NCBI RefSeq assembly: GCF_000499845.2
Contig: NC_023749.2
Coordinates: 21,990,273 to 22,054,272 of the forward strand
Reading direction: 5' to 3'
Origin: Phaseolus vulgaris
Taxonomy: Eukaryota; Streptophyta; Magnoliopsida; Fabales; Fabaceae
DNA: 64,000 nt
Part shown: in pieces, positions 19,458 to 30,572 of the stretch
Layout: every line of letters begins with the position of its first letter
Position numbering within the stretch: the stretch's first letter is position 1
Position numbers and translations under genes: made by a program
The notes under the pieces: generated by a model
Databases searched by the model: none
Seen by the model: the letters and a program-made list of their open reading frames with translations, nothing else
Told to the model about the DNA's origin: nothing

Positions 19458-21742
19458 ATGACGCGCGCGAACGCGGAGCCTGATTCTTCTCCCACGACCC
19501 CCAAGTCCAACTACAAAGCCTTCTACCCCTGGGCCCCCGACGAGCTCCTGAGTGAATGCACCAGCCTGACTTCCTTCCAGGACCTGGAAGCTCACCGGGG
19601 GGATCCCCATTTGTACAACTTTAACGCCTTCTGCCGCACCCACGACGCCCACATATCCGTCCGTCCCGGCAGGCCTGGGGAACCTGTTTGTTTGGACGAC
19701 AGACCTAGAAAGGGGAAACCCTTCTTCTTCATGTACCAGACCGTGTTCAAACGCGTAGGAGTGCGTCTCCCATTCACTCCCTTCGAACGGGAGCTTCTCA
19801 CTGAAATCAACACTGCCACCGCCCAGCTTCATCCCAACAGCTGGGTATTCGTGCGGGGCTTTCAAATTCTTTGTGGATACCTGGGCATCCCCCCTTCTGT
19901 AGATATCTTCCTGCATTTCTTTGAGGTGAAGAAACAGGGGAAAAGCTTCTGGGTAAGCTTTTCCGGGATCGCAGGCAGGATCCTCCTATCCCTCTTCCAG
20001 AATTCTTACAAGAACTGGAAAGGGAAATTCTTCAGGGTGTGCAGCGCCAAGCACGATCCCACAACTTTGGATGGCTTCCCCCTTTACTGGACGGAGCGTC
20101 CTAAATTGCTCAGGGCCAAGACCCTGGAAGAGCTATCTCCCGCCGATAGGGAGGTAAGCAAAGCCTTGGCTGGGTTGGGGATCGTTTTTGATACCTTGAA
20201 GCTGGTCGCTAGCGAGTACAATGCTCACGCCCTGTCCACCTACTTTGGTAAGGGGCTCTCCCCTCATCCTTTTGTTGTGAACAGCTTGCTATCGAACATT
20301 GGTTCCCCTGGACTCTTATACTCATTTTATAGTGTGCTATGTTGCTTGCATTTCACGCCTCCATGTGTGTTGTAATTTTGCATAGTTACTTTGGTCTTAA
20401 TTCTTGCTGTTTGGTCTATCTTGATGTAGGATCGGTGATGGGCGCTTCCAAGAGAATGATGCTGGCGAAGGCAATGAAGGAGGCACGGGCCGCCAAGGCG
20501 GGCGCCTCCTCCACCCTTGCTGCTGATCCAGTTCCCCCACCGATTCTGTCGCCACCTCCTCCGATCACTGTCGAGGCTATCTCGAGTTCACCTCCGTCGT
20601 CTCCTTGCAGCCTTGCAGCACTTCAGACTCCTCGCTCTCCTCTACCCATCGCCGCTGTTCCCCTAGCCGCGGCCTCGTCACCGGCTCCAACCCCCTTTGA
20701 CAAAGGGAAACAGGTTTTGGAGGTTCTAACAGATGATGAGGACTCAGAAGGCGTGGCTCCCTTCAGAAGAAGAAAATCTGCGCGGGTTCCTCTTTCGGTA
20801 GAGGCGTCGCCCCAGGGAGGGAACCCCTTCATGGATAACCCCCCGAGCGCAACCTCACTCCCTCCCATGACACTCCACGAGGAAAGGGGCGAAGGCGCCG
20901 AATCTGCCCCGCCTCCGCCGCCGGCAGAAACCATTGCTTCCCCTGCTTCCGTCGCTGCCGCCCCTGACTTCATCGCCATCCCTCCTCCGATTATGCATCT
21001 AATGAGGGGCTTCAGCGGCGGGACTCTGCCAGAGGGTACAGACAGGAAGGAAGGCATGCCCTTCTACCTAGGGGCCTTCCTGGCGGTGGCCCTTGAATGG
21101 CGCGCCCAGGCCAGAAACGCGGTCTTGCAAGCTCAAACTCTCCAGGCCTTGGAAACAAAGGCAACTACCCTGGAAGAGGAAATGAGGACCCTGGGACGCC
21201 AGAACGAAGCTTATCAAACTTCTTTGAAACAAATACAAGAGTCCAAAGCAGAAACTGAGAGGCAACTGGCAGAGGCATTGGAGCTCCAGGCTGGCTTCTA
21301 CACTCGGGAAGTTGCTCTTCAAGTCCAGGTAACGGGTCTTCAGGAACTGGTCAAAACGGATGCAGAAACTCGAAAGGACCTGAAGGACCGTTGCTGTGAA
21401 CAGGCTGCCAAGATGGAGCGGATGGAGGGGGAAATGGCCACGCAGGCCAAAGCTATGGACCTTCTCCGGGCTGACTACGACAAATTACAGGTCGAGGTCA
21501 GTCGACTTCACGTTGAGAAGGAGGCTCTAGAGAAGCAGGTGGCCTCTGGGGATGCCGCCGTTGAGGAGCTGGAGAAGGAGAAAAAGTCCCTTATCCAGGA
21601 GATGACGGGTACTTTCGAGGAGGGGTTCCAAGAGGCTCTGACCCAGGCGTCCTGTGAGAACCCTGGCATCAATATTTCAAACTGCGACCCCATGCACCAT
21701 GTCGTCGACGGGAAGGTCGTGCCCATGGACGTGGATGACTGA
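19458..21742 (+). CDS. T4 aORF-B (long type), intact two-exon gene
   Basis: Exon 1 is 19458-20247, the intron 20248-20429 (donor G|GTAAGG, acceptor GATGTAG), exon 2 20430-21742; together 701 codons including the stop, with no lesion seen. Residues 30-260 form the Transposase_28-like domain (YPWAPDELLSE, VCLDDR, VRLPFTPFERELLTE, QLHPNSWVFVRGFQ, VDIFLHFFEVKK, GFPLYW). Exon 2 has a Pro/Ser/Ala-rich stretch, a basic motif (RRRKSARV), the phrase DNPPSATSLPP, then about 200 residues of coiled coil and a C-terminal HHVVDGKVVPMDVDD. The leader intron ends 15 bases before the ATG. This is the best preserved long-type copy in the window. Function unknown. Confidence 0.85.
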
Positions 21743-22199
21743 ACCGCTGCCTCTCAACCGCCACCTTCAGCTTCACGCTTAACTGCTTTATACTTTTCCT
21801 TCGTTTTTGATTTTATCTGTTAAAATTTGTAATTCTTTGAACTACCCGCACTCTTGTTACTGATTTGGGGCGTTGCATGATTCCCTTTATGTCTTTGCCA
21901 TATACGATTCTGCTTGTGCGATCTCATTCTCATCTTTTACCTTCGCGCGCTTCGATCATTTTATCTGTGTTCTGCCCATTTCTTTCACTTCGTTGGGCGG
22001 CTTTGTATGACCGAGAAAGGTCGCGTGCCAACCCTCACGCCCGTGGAGAGGCTCACCTAGTGACGCCGTATCGTCCACGAGGTATTTCTAACACAGAAAC
22101 GGTTCTCTCCCTTATTCTTAGCCCCCGGCGCCCACGCCTAAGGAGAGGCCTGCTACAGCAGTGCCGTATCGTCCCCGGGTGTCTAAAACGTCGAGTGCT
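21743..22199. other. T4 family-B 3' region with one hairpin unit
   Basis: AT-rich sequence followed by a unit related to the T5 array. CGTGGA (22042-22047) pairs with TCCACG (22074-22079) around AGAGGC...GCCGTATCG, the reverse complement of the T5 loop sequence. A second, less regular unit lies at 22115-22180. Confidence 0.6.
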
Positions 22200-22545
22200 T
22201 TGGGGGGGGGGGGGGTTCGTTCCCTCTATGGTCTTTCCTTCCCATAGGTATCGGGGAACACCCTACCAGTAATTCGCTTGTGTTTGGCGATCTTATCTCC
22301 CTCCACAGTCTTTCCTACCCGTGGGTATCGGGGAAATAATGCCAGCAACTAACTCTGCTTCCTTCACTTTCGTCTCCCTCCACAGTCTTTCCTACCTGTG
22401 GGTATCGGGGAGGCGACGCCAGTTGGTATTTGGGTTGGCGACGCCCGTGACGTCTCACACTGGCGTCGCCATTCACGTCCTTCCGGGCGACGCCTCGGGC
22501 GTTACCTTTACTTCGACATTGACTTTGATTCTTGCCTTGGTCGAT
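22200..22545. repeat. LTR-like remnant of family C without its PPT
   Basis: Three copies of a CTTTCCTACCCGTGGGTATCG-type unit (about 22228, 22309, 22388) and GGCGACGCC repeats resemble the end of LTR-B. It ends GATGCCTGATGAC and runs straight into the aORF-C promoter, so the LTR end and PPT are missing, apparently deleted. A 15-base G run at about 22201-22215 may be unreliable in length. Confidence 0.6.
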
Positions 22546-23048
22546 GCCTGATGACAGCGAAGAGCTCAAGACTTTGTCTGTGCCATCCACGTGGCGCTTC
22601 TTGTATAGCTGATGGGACGTTCCGTCATTCGACTTGATGCACGTGGCGCTGCTTGTATGGTTGATGGGGCATCCAGTCATTCCATCAAGTTCTGACTCCT
22701 GCTGTACCCCTGACTAACTTTCGACGGCGCATCGTACCACTGGATATTCTGCTGATACGACGTTTTCTGATTTAAACCAGTGGCGCCAGCGTCATCCTTT
22801 CGTCTTCTGCCACGTGTATCAATCGTGCGGTGCATCCATTCGCGTCGTTTGGCGCTCTAACCGCTTTATTTAACTCTTCAAACTCTGGAACTATCTTCAT
22901 CATTTTCTCACTCTTCATAACCTACTTGCGTTCTTTCTTCTTGCACCCTTCCTTCTTGCACCCTTTCTTCTCTGTCGAAAGGGTTGTTCTAACCTTCGCT
23001 CCCTTCGCTCAACTCTTGCATTTCTGGCAGTCCTGATCTTGTTAAAGA
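22546..23048 (+). promoter_or_regulatory. T4 aORF-C upstream region
   Basis: Holds CACGTG cores at about 22591 and 22641 and CCACGTGT at 22810-22817, about 235 bp before the start. A TATTTAA-like box occurs near 22867. Unlike long-type copies there is no splice acceptor just before the ATG. The part from 22691 is copied in inverted orientation at 25316-25673. Confidence 0.5.
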
Positions 23049-24013
23049 ATGTCGTCTCACGCTGCTTCCTCCAGGGTCCGCCCCAAAGACTTGTACCCTT
23101 GGGCTTCGAATGAACTTTTTGACGAGTGTTCATGCTTACTCTCTACCAGGGCCATACGGGAGCACAAAGGAGAGTCATGTTCTTATGACCACCGGGCCTT
23201 CGCGAGGAGGCATGATGACGACATCGCTGTGCTCCCTTGCACTCTAGGGGAGCCAGTGTGTGGAGACGAACGGGCCAACGACGGGGTCCCTTTCTTTTAC
23301 TTTTACCAGGTGGTGTTCAAGACCATCGGGGTGCGCTTACCCTTCTCCTGGTTCAAGAAGGAACTGCTGACGGAGATCAACGTTGCTCCGGCCCAGTTAT
23401 ACCCCAACAGTTGGGCCTTTGTCAAAGCCTTCGATGTTCTCTTCGGGTTTTTGGGTTGTGCACCCTCGGTTGACCTCTTTCTTCACTTCTTTGAGGTGAA
23501 GAGGCAGAGACACAACCTCTGGGTAACTCTCAGCAATGTACCCGGAAGAGTTCTCTTCACACCCTTTCAAAGCTCGTTCGCAGGGTGAAAAGGCCGGTTC
23601 TTCAAGATCTGCCGTACTGATCTTGTTCCCGACGCTCTGGATGGGTTTCCGCTGTACTGGGTGAGAGAGGAAAAGGTCCTCAAAGCCAAACCCCTCAAGA
23701 ATCTGGCTCCAAGTGATCAAATAGCTTGCCGGATTCTTGCTGAGGCGGGAGGTTTTGACTCTGCTACGGTGATCAGCCTGGAGTTCAACGCTGGGACTCT
23801 TGAGAAGTACATATGTAAGAACCACTGCCTTAGGAAACTCGGCCTTTGTTACTTTCTAACTGTGCCTGTCTTTCTTCATGGTGTCTCTAACACGTCTTTT
23901 CCCCTGGTGCAGGTTCGAAACTAAACCAAGAAAAGAGGACACGACTTACTCGAGCGCTGCGGGCTGGAAAAGGGGCTTCGCCTTCCTCCAGTGATGACTC
24001 TGATGAGCGCTGA
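23049..24013 (+). pseudogene. T4 aORF-C (short type), one nonsense codon
   Basis: Exon 1 is 23049-23814 with the Transposase_28-like domain (DLYPWASNELFDE, PVCGDER, VRLPFSWFKKELLTE, QLYPNSWAFVKAF, VDLFLHFFEVKRQ, GFPLYWV). The intron 23815-23912 has donor T|GTAAG and acceptor GTGCAG. Exon 2 (23913-24013) adds only 33 codons (S-K-L-N-Q...S-S-S-D-D-S-D-E-R) and lacks the coiled coil. A TGA at 23586-23588 replaces the tryptophan seen in T7 (G-W-K-G). The inverted copy at 26425-27178 shares this TGA, so the stop predates the duplication. Confidence 0.83.
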
Positions 24014-24484
24014 GAAATGGCTTGTTCGTGTTTTTGCATGATTTGTAGCGTTTGCTCCGTTTGTGCTGCTCCCATTGTATTGAACATTGCTTGTAACAAC
24101 AACTTTTCAATGTCATACTTGATTTTTGTAACGCTACTTCACTTTGCATATGCTTCATGTACTGCACGCTTTCCTTTCGTCTCGTTCTTCCAACGATGCA
24201 TGTCTTCACTTGGGCGACGCCTGCTCAGGGCAACGCCCTTATCTAGGTGGCGCCTTCTTTCTGGGCGACGCCATGACCTAGGCGACGCCTTCTTTCTTGG
24301 CGACGTCATGGCCTAGGCGGCGCATCACATAATCTTCAAACAAGGAAAGATAAAGGCTGAAAACCAAGGCACTTCTTTTTCTCAAACTGGTTTTTCCTTT
24401 TATTAGGGTGACCTCATTAAAAAAACCCCGAGAGGGAAAAAGAGCATCCCCTTCAACTAAATTGTTACATACTGTTCACATAAG
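24014..24484. other. T4 family-C 3' region with GGCGACGCC repeats
   Basis: Non-coding. About six GGCGACGCC-type repeats lie at 24210-24320. The conserved CCTCATTAAAAAAACCCC motif is at 24405-24446, just past the pol stop. This spacer between convergent genes is much shorter than in T2. Confidence 0.6.
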
Positions 24485-25315
24485 TCAACTGAAATAAAAT
24501 TTTAAGTTGGCTGCATTCCAACTGCGCGGGATGGGCCCTCCATCTAAAGTCTCCAGGTTGTACGAACCGTTGCCCTTAGCCTCAGTAACTCTGAAGGGCC
24601 CGGTCCACTTGGGAGACAGCTTATTCTCCAACTCGTATGGGTGAGCTTTCCTCATCACTAGGTCGCCAACCTGAAACTGTCGCGGCTTTACCTTAGAGCT
24701 ATATTGCCGCTCTACTCTTCTCTTCGTCGCTTCAGCTTTTATTCTGGCTTCTTCCTTGGCTTCTTCTAGCAGATCCAGGTTTACCCGCCTCTCTTCATTG
24801 GACTCCTCCACCACAAAGTTTTGAAAACGTGGTGAGCTTTCATGTATTTCTACTGGAATCATCGCGTCTGACCCATACACCAAACTGAAGGGCGTCTCCA
24901 TAGTAGAGGATTGGGGCGTGGTGTGAACATCGAAGGCTTTGACAAAGGCCCAGCTGTTGGGGTATAACTGGGCCGGAGCAACGTTGATCTCCGTCAGCAG
25001 TTCCTTCTCGAACCAGGAGAAGGGTAAGCGCACCCCGATGGTCTTGAACACCACCTGGTAAAAGTAAAAGAAAGGGACCCCGTCGTTGGCCCGTTCGTCT
25101 CCACACACTGGCTCCCCCAGAGTGCAAGGGAGCACAGCGATGTCGTCATCATGCCTCCTCGCGAAGGCCCAGTGGTCATAAGAACATGACTCCCCTTTGT
25201 GCTCCCGTATGGCCCTAGTAGAGAGTAAGCATGAACACTCGTCAAGAAGTTCATTCGAAGCCCAAGGGTACAAGTCTTTGGGGCGGACCCTGGAGGAAGC
25301 AGCGTGAGACGACAT
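24485..25315 (-). CDS. Chimeric ORF: aORF-C N-terminus fused in frame to integrase C-terminus
   Basis: 276 codons. Codons 1-130 (25315-24926) copy the aORF-C start through FVKAFDV; codons 131-276 are the end of a Tat-like pol (METPFSLVYGSDAMIPVEI...FYFS), the region after the catalytic core. The frame is open throughout and the aORF-C upstream region is copied in front (25316-25673), so transcription is conceivable. No catalytic residue is present. It may be only a by-product of the rearrangement. Confidence 0.85.
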   Translation of the reverse strand: MSSHAASSRVRPKDLYPWASNELLDECSCLLSTRAIREHKGESCSYDHWAFARRHDDDIAVLPCTLGEPVCGDERANDGVPFFYFYQVVFKTIGVRLPFSWFEKELLTEINVAPAQLYPNSWAFVKAFDVHTTPQSSTMETPFSLVYGSDAMIPVEIHESSPRFQNFVVEESNEERRVNLDLLEEAKEEARIKAEATKRRVERQYSSKVKPRQFQVGDLVMRKAHPYELENKLSPKWTGPFRVTEAKGNGSYNLETLDGGPIPRSWNAANLKFYFS

Positions 25316-25673
25316 TCTTTAACAAGATCAGGACTGCCAGAAATCCAAGAGTTGAGCGAGGGGAGCGAAGGTTAGAACAACCCTTTCGACAGAGAAGAAA
25401 GGGTGCAAGAAGGAAGGGTGCAAGAAGAAAGAACGCAAGTAGGTTATGAAGAGTGACAAAATGATGAAGATAGTTCCAGAGTTTGAAGAGTTAAATAAAG
25501 CGGTTAGAGCGCCAAACGACGCGAATGGATGCACCGCACGATTGATACACGTGGCAGAAGACGAAAGGATGACGCTGGCGCCACTGGTTTAAATCAGAAA
25601 ACGTCGTATCAGCAGAATATCCAGTGGTACGATGCGCCGTCGAAAGTGAGTCAGGGGTACAGCAGGAGTCAGA
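25316..25673 (-). repeat. Inverted copy of the aORF-C upstream region
   Basis: Together with 24926-25315 it is the reverse complement of 22691-23438 (748 bp arms). Its outer edge overlaps the next block by TCAGA (25669-25673), a microhomology. Confidence 0.88.
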
Positions 25674-26424
25674 AGGCGTGGCTCCCTTCAGAAGAAGAAA
25701 ATCTGCGCGGGTTCCTCTTTCGGTAGAGGCGTCGCCCCAGGGAGGGAACCCCTTCATGGATAACCCCCCGAGCGCAACCTCACTCCCTCCCATGACACTC
25801 CACGAGGAAAGGGGCGAAGGCGCCGAATCTGCCCCGCCTCCGCCGCCGGCAGAAACCATTGCTTCCCCTGCTTCCGTCGCTGCCGCCCCTGACTTCATCG
25901 CCATCCCTCCTCCGATTATGCATCTAATGAGGGGCTTCAGCGGCGGGACTCTGCCAGAGGGTACAGACAGGAAGGAAGGCATGCCCTTCTACCTGGGGGC
26001 CTTCCTGGCGGTTGCCCTTGAATGGCGCGCCCAGGCCAGAAACGCTGTCTTGCAAGCTCAAACTCTCCAGGCCTTGGAAACAAAGGCAACTACCCTGGAA
26101 GAGGAAATGAGGACCCTGGGACGCCAGAACGAAGCTTATCAAACTTCTCTGAAACAAATACAAGAGTCCAAAGCAGAAACTGAGAGGCAACTGGCAGAGG
26201 CATTGGAGCTCCAGGCTGGCTTCTACACTCGGGAAGTTGCTCTTCAAGTCCAGGTAACGGGTCTTCAGGAACTGGTCAAAACGGATGCAGAAACTCGAAA
26301 GGACCTGAAGGACCGTTGCTGTGAACAGGCTGCCAAGATGGAGCGGATGGAGGGGGAAATGGCCACGCAGGCCAAAGGTATGGACCTTCTCCGGGCTGAC
26401 TACGACAAATTACAGGTCGAGGTC
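25669..26424 (+). pseudogene. Truncated second copy of aORF-B exon 2
   Basis: Direct copy of 20744-21499 with about five substitutions by eye, so not an exact assembly duplicate. It includes the basic motif, the proline-rich part and half of the coiled coil. It lacks exon 1 and the C-terminus. At 26424 it joins an inverted aORF-C segment. Confidence 0.88.
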
Positions 26425-27178
26425 CATGAAGAAAGACAGGCACAGTTAGAAAGTAACGAAGGCCGAGTTTCCTAAGTCAGTGGTTCTTACATATGTACTT
26501 CTCAAGAGTCCCAGCGTTGAACTCCAGGCTGATCACCGTAGCAGAGTCAAAACCTCCCGCCTCAGCAAGAATCCGGCAAGCTATTTGATCACTTGGAGCC
26601 AGATTCTTGAGGGGTTTGGCTTTGAGGACCTTTTCCTCTCTCACCCAGTACAGCGGAAACCCATCCAGAGCGTCGGGAACAAGATCAGTACGGCAGATCT
26701 TGAAGAACCGGCCTTTTCACCCCGTGAACGAGCTTTGAAAGGGTGTGAAGAGAACTCTTCCGGGTACATTGCTGAGAGTTACCCAGAGGTTGTGTCTCTG
26801 CCTCTTCACCTCAAAGAAGTGAAGAAAGAGGTCAACCGAGGGTGCACAACCCAAAAACCCGAAGAGAACATCGAAGGCTTTGACAAAGGCCCAGCTGTTG
26901 GGGTATAACTGGGCCGGAGCAACGTTGATCTCCGTCAGCAGTTCCTTCTCGAACCAGGAGAAGGGTAAGCGCACCCCGATGGTCTTGAACACCACCTGGT
27001 AAAAGTAAAAGAAAGGGACCCCGTCGTTGGCCCGTTCGTCTCCACACACTGGCTCCCCCAGAGTGCAAGGGAGCACAGCGATGTCGTCATCATGCCTCCT
27101 CGCGAAGGCCCGGTGGTCATAAGAACATGACTCCCCTTTGTGCTCCCGTATGGCCCTGGTAGAGAGTAAGCATGAACA
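26425..27178 (-). pseudogene. Inverted copy of most of aORF-C, ending at the T4 right border
   Basis: Reverse complement of 23127-23881, including the coding intron start and the shared TGA. It lacks the first 26 codons. It ends ...CATGAACA against the TSD; the source at 23127 reads TGTTCATG. Confidence 0.87.
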
Positions 27179-27183
27179 GCTTA

Positions 27184-27715
27184 TTTTGTGAAAACTTTGC
27201 ATAAAGACATCAAGAAGAGAATTGAGAAGAAGGTTGGCAAGTATGCTGAACTTGCCAATAAAAGGAGAAAAGCATTGTTGTTTGATGAGGGAGATTGGGT
27301 TTGGCTTCACTTGAGGAAGGATCGTTTTCCTACTCAAAGGAAGTCCAAACTAATGCCTCGAGGGGATGGACCTTTCCAAATCCTCAAGAGGATTAATGAC
27401 AATGCTTGTGAGTTAGATATGCCTGATACATTCTTAGGTAGTCATACTTTTAATGCCAGCGATATAACTCTTTTTTCTGTAGGTCTCCAGAATTCGTGGT
27501 CGAATTCTCTCCAACTCGGGGAGTATGATGGAGATCAAGCTCAAGTGGACATGGAGGCCAATCACCAAGATCAAGAAGAGGTAGAGGCTCAAATGGAGGA
27601 CGCCCATGGAGGTCAAAGCCCACCTCAAAGGCTTACAAGAAGCATGTTCAAAGCTTTAGGAGCTAGGGGACGTTTATTTACTCTTTTTGTAATTTCTTTG
27701 GTTGAAGGTGCTTAG
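27184..27715 (+). pseudogene. pol: T3 pol C-terminus
   Basis: Continues the T3 integrase frame after T4: V-K-T-L-H-K-D-I-K, then [19 protein letters not shown] and [17 protein letters not shown], matching the same region of T9. The tail is acidic and glutamine-rich and ends with LTRSMFKALG, as in T9 (LTRSMAKHI). Stop at 27713-27715. No chromodomain is recognisable. Confidence 0.85.
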
Positions 27716-28551
27716 AGGGAAACATTAGAAACCTCTATTGTTAAAGCATCTTTTAGTCTTTAGTTAGGAGTCTTAGGGGGGTGTGTTAGTAGATAGGTGT
27801 AGGAGTAAATAAGGAGGTGCCAAAATGAGAGAAGAGTTCACACCTTCCTCATGTCTTGGTTTAGGCGCCGGTTCCATTAGCTTTTAGGAGGGAATTTTGA
27901 ATTCTTTTAGTTTGATTTTCAGCACCTCTAGGCTATAAATATAGGTGTTGCCCTTGTACATTTCAGATTTGAATTTAGACTAAAGAAACTATACTCAATT
28001 TTTGAGAGAGCATTGGAGAGCTTTGTGCCTTCTTCACTAGTCTTATCTTGATGGTTCCATGGTTACCTCAAGTGGCGACTTGCACACTCATCTAGGAGTC
28101 TCCATCCTTCTAGTGGCGTGATCATCCAACCATACATCCATCTTCATGAGCTTTCTCTTCTCCTTCCTTCCTTTTCTTTCAATTGTTCATGTTTAGCTTG
28201 TTGTTCTTGAATTTCTGTTCGGCAGTTTTCAATTCTTAGGTGTTTTGGTTCGGTTCCTTTGATTCCTTGTTGTTCATTGTTGTTCTTTTTCATTTCTAGC
28301 CTTTATGTTCGGTTCATTTCAGTTCTAAGCTAATTCTATTCGGTGCAATTGCTTCTTCTTTCATTTTAATCGGTTCAATTTGACAATAATTGGAACTTCC
28401 ATATGAGTTTGGATTTGGTGCTAGTTTTGGTGAGTTCTTGACTTAGAACATTGATCCAATTCTAAGAAAAAGTGCCTAACTATTGTCCAACTCAAGTTGA
28501 TTCCTAAGAATGTCAAGAATTATTCTCTTCTTTGCTATTGGAATCACATCA
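27716..28551 (+). repeat. T3 PPT and 3' LTR
   Basis: The PPT is TTAGGGGGGTG (about 27773-27783). The LTR starts at about 27784 (TGTTAGTAGATAGG) and ends ATCACATCA at 28551, about 768 bp. TATAAATA lies at 27934-27941. Its 3' half matches the S1 remnant at 33309-33838 on the other strand. Confidence 0.8.
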
Positions 28552-30572
28552 GGTGATGACGGACCTCCCCATCCAAAAGGTACTACAGAAGTTGGACGTC
28601 GCCGGAAGAATGGTTCGCTGGGCAGTGGAGCTGTTGGAGTTTGATATCCAGTACGAACCCAGGGGATCCATCAAAGGGCAAGTCTACGCAGATTTTGTCG
28701 TAGAGCTCTCACCAGGAACTGCCCCCCAGGAGGTGTAGTTAGGATCACAGTGGATGCTCTCAGTGGATGGATCCTCCAACCAACAAGGAAGTGGTGCTGG
28801 AATAGTCTTGGAGGGGCCTAATGGGGTGTTGATCGAGCAAGCCTTACGTTTCGCGTTCAAGGCAAGCAATAACCAAGCTGAGTACGAGGCGCTGATTGCT
28901 GGAATGCTCTTGGCCAAGGAAATGGGCACTCAAAGTCTCTTGGCGAAGAGTGATTCCCAGTTGGTCGCAGGGCAAGTAACAGGGGAGTACCAAGCAAAGG
29001 ATCCACTAATGGCTTCGTACTTGAGGTACGTCGAAGTGTTGAAGGGAGCCTTCGCCACTTTTGAGCTGGTGCATGTCCCAAGGGACAAAATGCCAGAGCT
29101 GACCTGCTCGCCAAGCTGGCCAGCTCAGGCAAGGGGGGAAGGCAGAGGACAGTCATCCAAGAGACGCTCAAAACGCCATGAAAGTTTGTGGCAGACAACA
29201 GGGTGGACGTTCTTCACATTAGCGCAGCAAGAGGAAAGCAAAGGAGCCATCGCTCTTTGATTCAAGATACGGCGAGTACACCCCGCATCAGCACCTACGC
29301 GGCCTCGCCCGAAGGAGAGAAGTGTGTGCAAGTATGTGCCTTGGAGGAAGGCGACATGTGGATGACGCCTTATAGGCGATACATTGCAGATGGGATTCTC
29401 CCAGCAGATCCTGGAGAAGGAAAGAGGATAAAGAAGAACTCTGCAAGGTACACTCTCGTTGATGGGGTGCTATTTAGGCATGGGTTCACACACCCAATCC
29501 TGACATGTGTGAGTGGCGACAAGTGTACGAGGATCATGTCGGAACTCCACGAGGGAATTTGTGGAAGCCACGTAGGGGGAAGATCGCTAGCTTCCAAGGT
29601 GATTCGCGCAGGGTTTTATTGGCCTTCGGTGAGGGAGGATTGTGTAAGATACGCCCAGCGATGTAAGCAGTGCCAGATGCATGCAGACTGGCATAAGGCA
29701 CCTCCAAAAGAGCTGAAGTCGGTTTGTAGCCCGTGGCCCTTCCACACATAGGGAATCGATATTCTGGGGCCTTTCCCTCTGGCGATAAGGCAGATGAAGT
29801 ATTTGATAGTCGCCATCGAGTACTTCACGAAGTGGATAGAGGCAGAACCAGTGGCACAGATCACTGCGCATAAGGTACAACACTTCGTTTGGAAGAACAT
29901 TGTGTGTCATTTCAGGGTGCCAAGGCGCCTCATCTCAGATAATGGCACTCAGTTTGCGAGCCAACAGTTGGGGAAGTTGTGTGCAGAGGTAGGAATCAAG
30001 CAGGTGTTTGCATCAGTCGAACACCCCCAGACGAATGGGCAGGTAGAATCAGCAAATAGAGTTTTGCTGAGGGGCTGAAGCGAAGACTAGAGAAAGCTAA
30101 AGGGGCGTGGGCAAGGATTGTGTGGGCTTACCACACCACGCCTCAATCTCCCACCATGGAGACGCCTTTCAGCCTAGTATACGGGTCAGATGCCATGATC
30201 CCAGTAGAGATCCACGAGAGTTCTCCACGTTTCCTAAGATTTGTGGCAGAAGAATCCAACGTAGAAAGAAAGGTGAATCTAGACCTGTTAGACGAGGTCA
30301 GGGAGGAGGCGAAGATAAAGGTTGAAGCTGTGAAGAGGAGAGTGGAGCATCAGTATAGCTCTAAGGTGAAGCCGCGACAGTTCCAAGTAGCTGACCCGGT
30401 CATGCGGAAGGCTCATCCTTACGAGTTGGAGAACAAGTTGTCTCTCAAATGGACCGGACCCTTCAGAATAACCGAAGCCAAGGGAAATGGTTCGTACAAG
30501 TTAGAGACTCTAGAAGGGAGCCCCATCCCACGCAGCTGGAATGCAGCCAATTTAAAATGTTATTTCAGTTGA
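28552..30572 (+). pseudogene. pol: T5 pol relic: RNase H and integrase
   Basis: Aligns with T2 pol from about residue 1150 to the end: VMTDLPIQKVL, the second RNase H (LSVDGSSNQQGSGAG, QAEYEALIAG), the integrase finger (HEGICGSHVGGR, CKQCQMHADWHK), SDNGTQFAS and the C-terminus (NAANLKCYFS). Lesions: TAG at 28736-28738, a frameshift near 29090, TAG for the catalytic-domain tryptophan codon at 29749-29751, and a frameshift near 30073. Not functional. Confidence 0.88.

Larger units (their letters stand above)
17536..27178 (-). mobile_element. T4: rearranged mosaic of two Tat-like families with one LTR
   Basis: Left end TGTTCCG is a true LTR end; right end ...CATGAACA lies inside a copied aORF, not an LTR, yet a perfect 5-bp TSD flanks both. 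Order: LTR-B (17536-18730), PPT, aORF-B (19458-21742), 3' region, an LTR-like segment of family C (about 22200-22545), aORF-C (23049-24013), 3' region, pol C-terminus (24485-24925, -), inverted copy of 22691-23438 (24926-25673), direct copy of 20744-21499 (25669-26424), inverted copy of 23127-23881 (26425-27178). Copies differ from sources at a few bases. Confidence 0.82.
16131..28551 (+). mobile_element. T3: degenerate Ty3/gypsy element, 3' part, split by T4
   Basis: Starts inside a reverse transcriptase frame next to the T1 LTR; its 5' half lies left of the window. The coding relics run 16131-17535 and 27184-27715, and the 3' LTR is about 27784-28551. T4 is inserted after GCTTA (17531-17535, repeated 27179-27183), and the frame resumes exactly (E-K-A-Y-F-V-K). 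Protein motifs are close to those of T9. At 28552 the sequence enters the T5 pol frame, so T3 inserted into T5; GGTGA (28552-28556) is the predicted TSD. Confidence 0.85.

Noticed and set aside
22315..22680. 121-codon - strand ORF
   Set aside because: Composed of LTR-like repeat units; no homology to other element proteins.
25491..25982. 163-codon - strand ORF matching 20623-21057
   Set aside because: Antisense shadow of aORF-B exon 2, present twice because that exon is duplicated.
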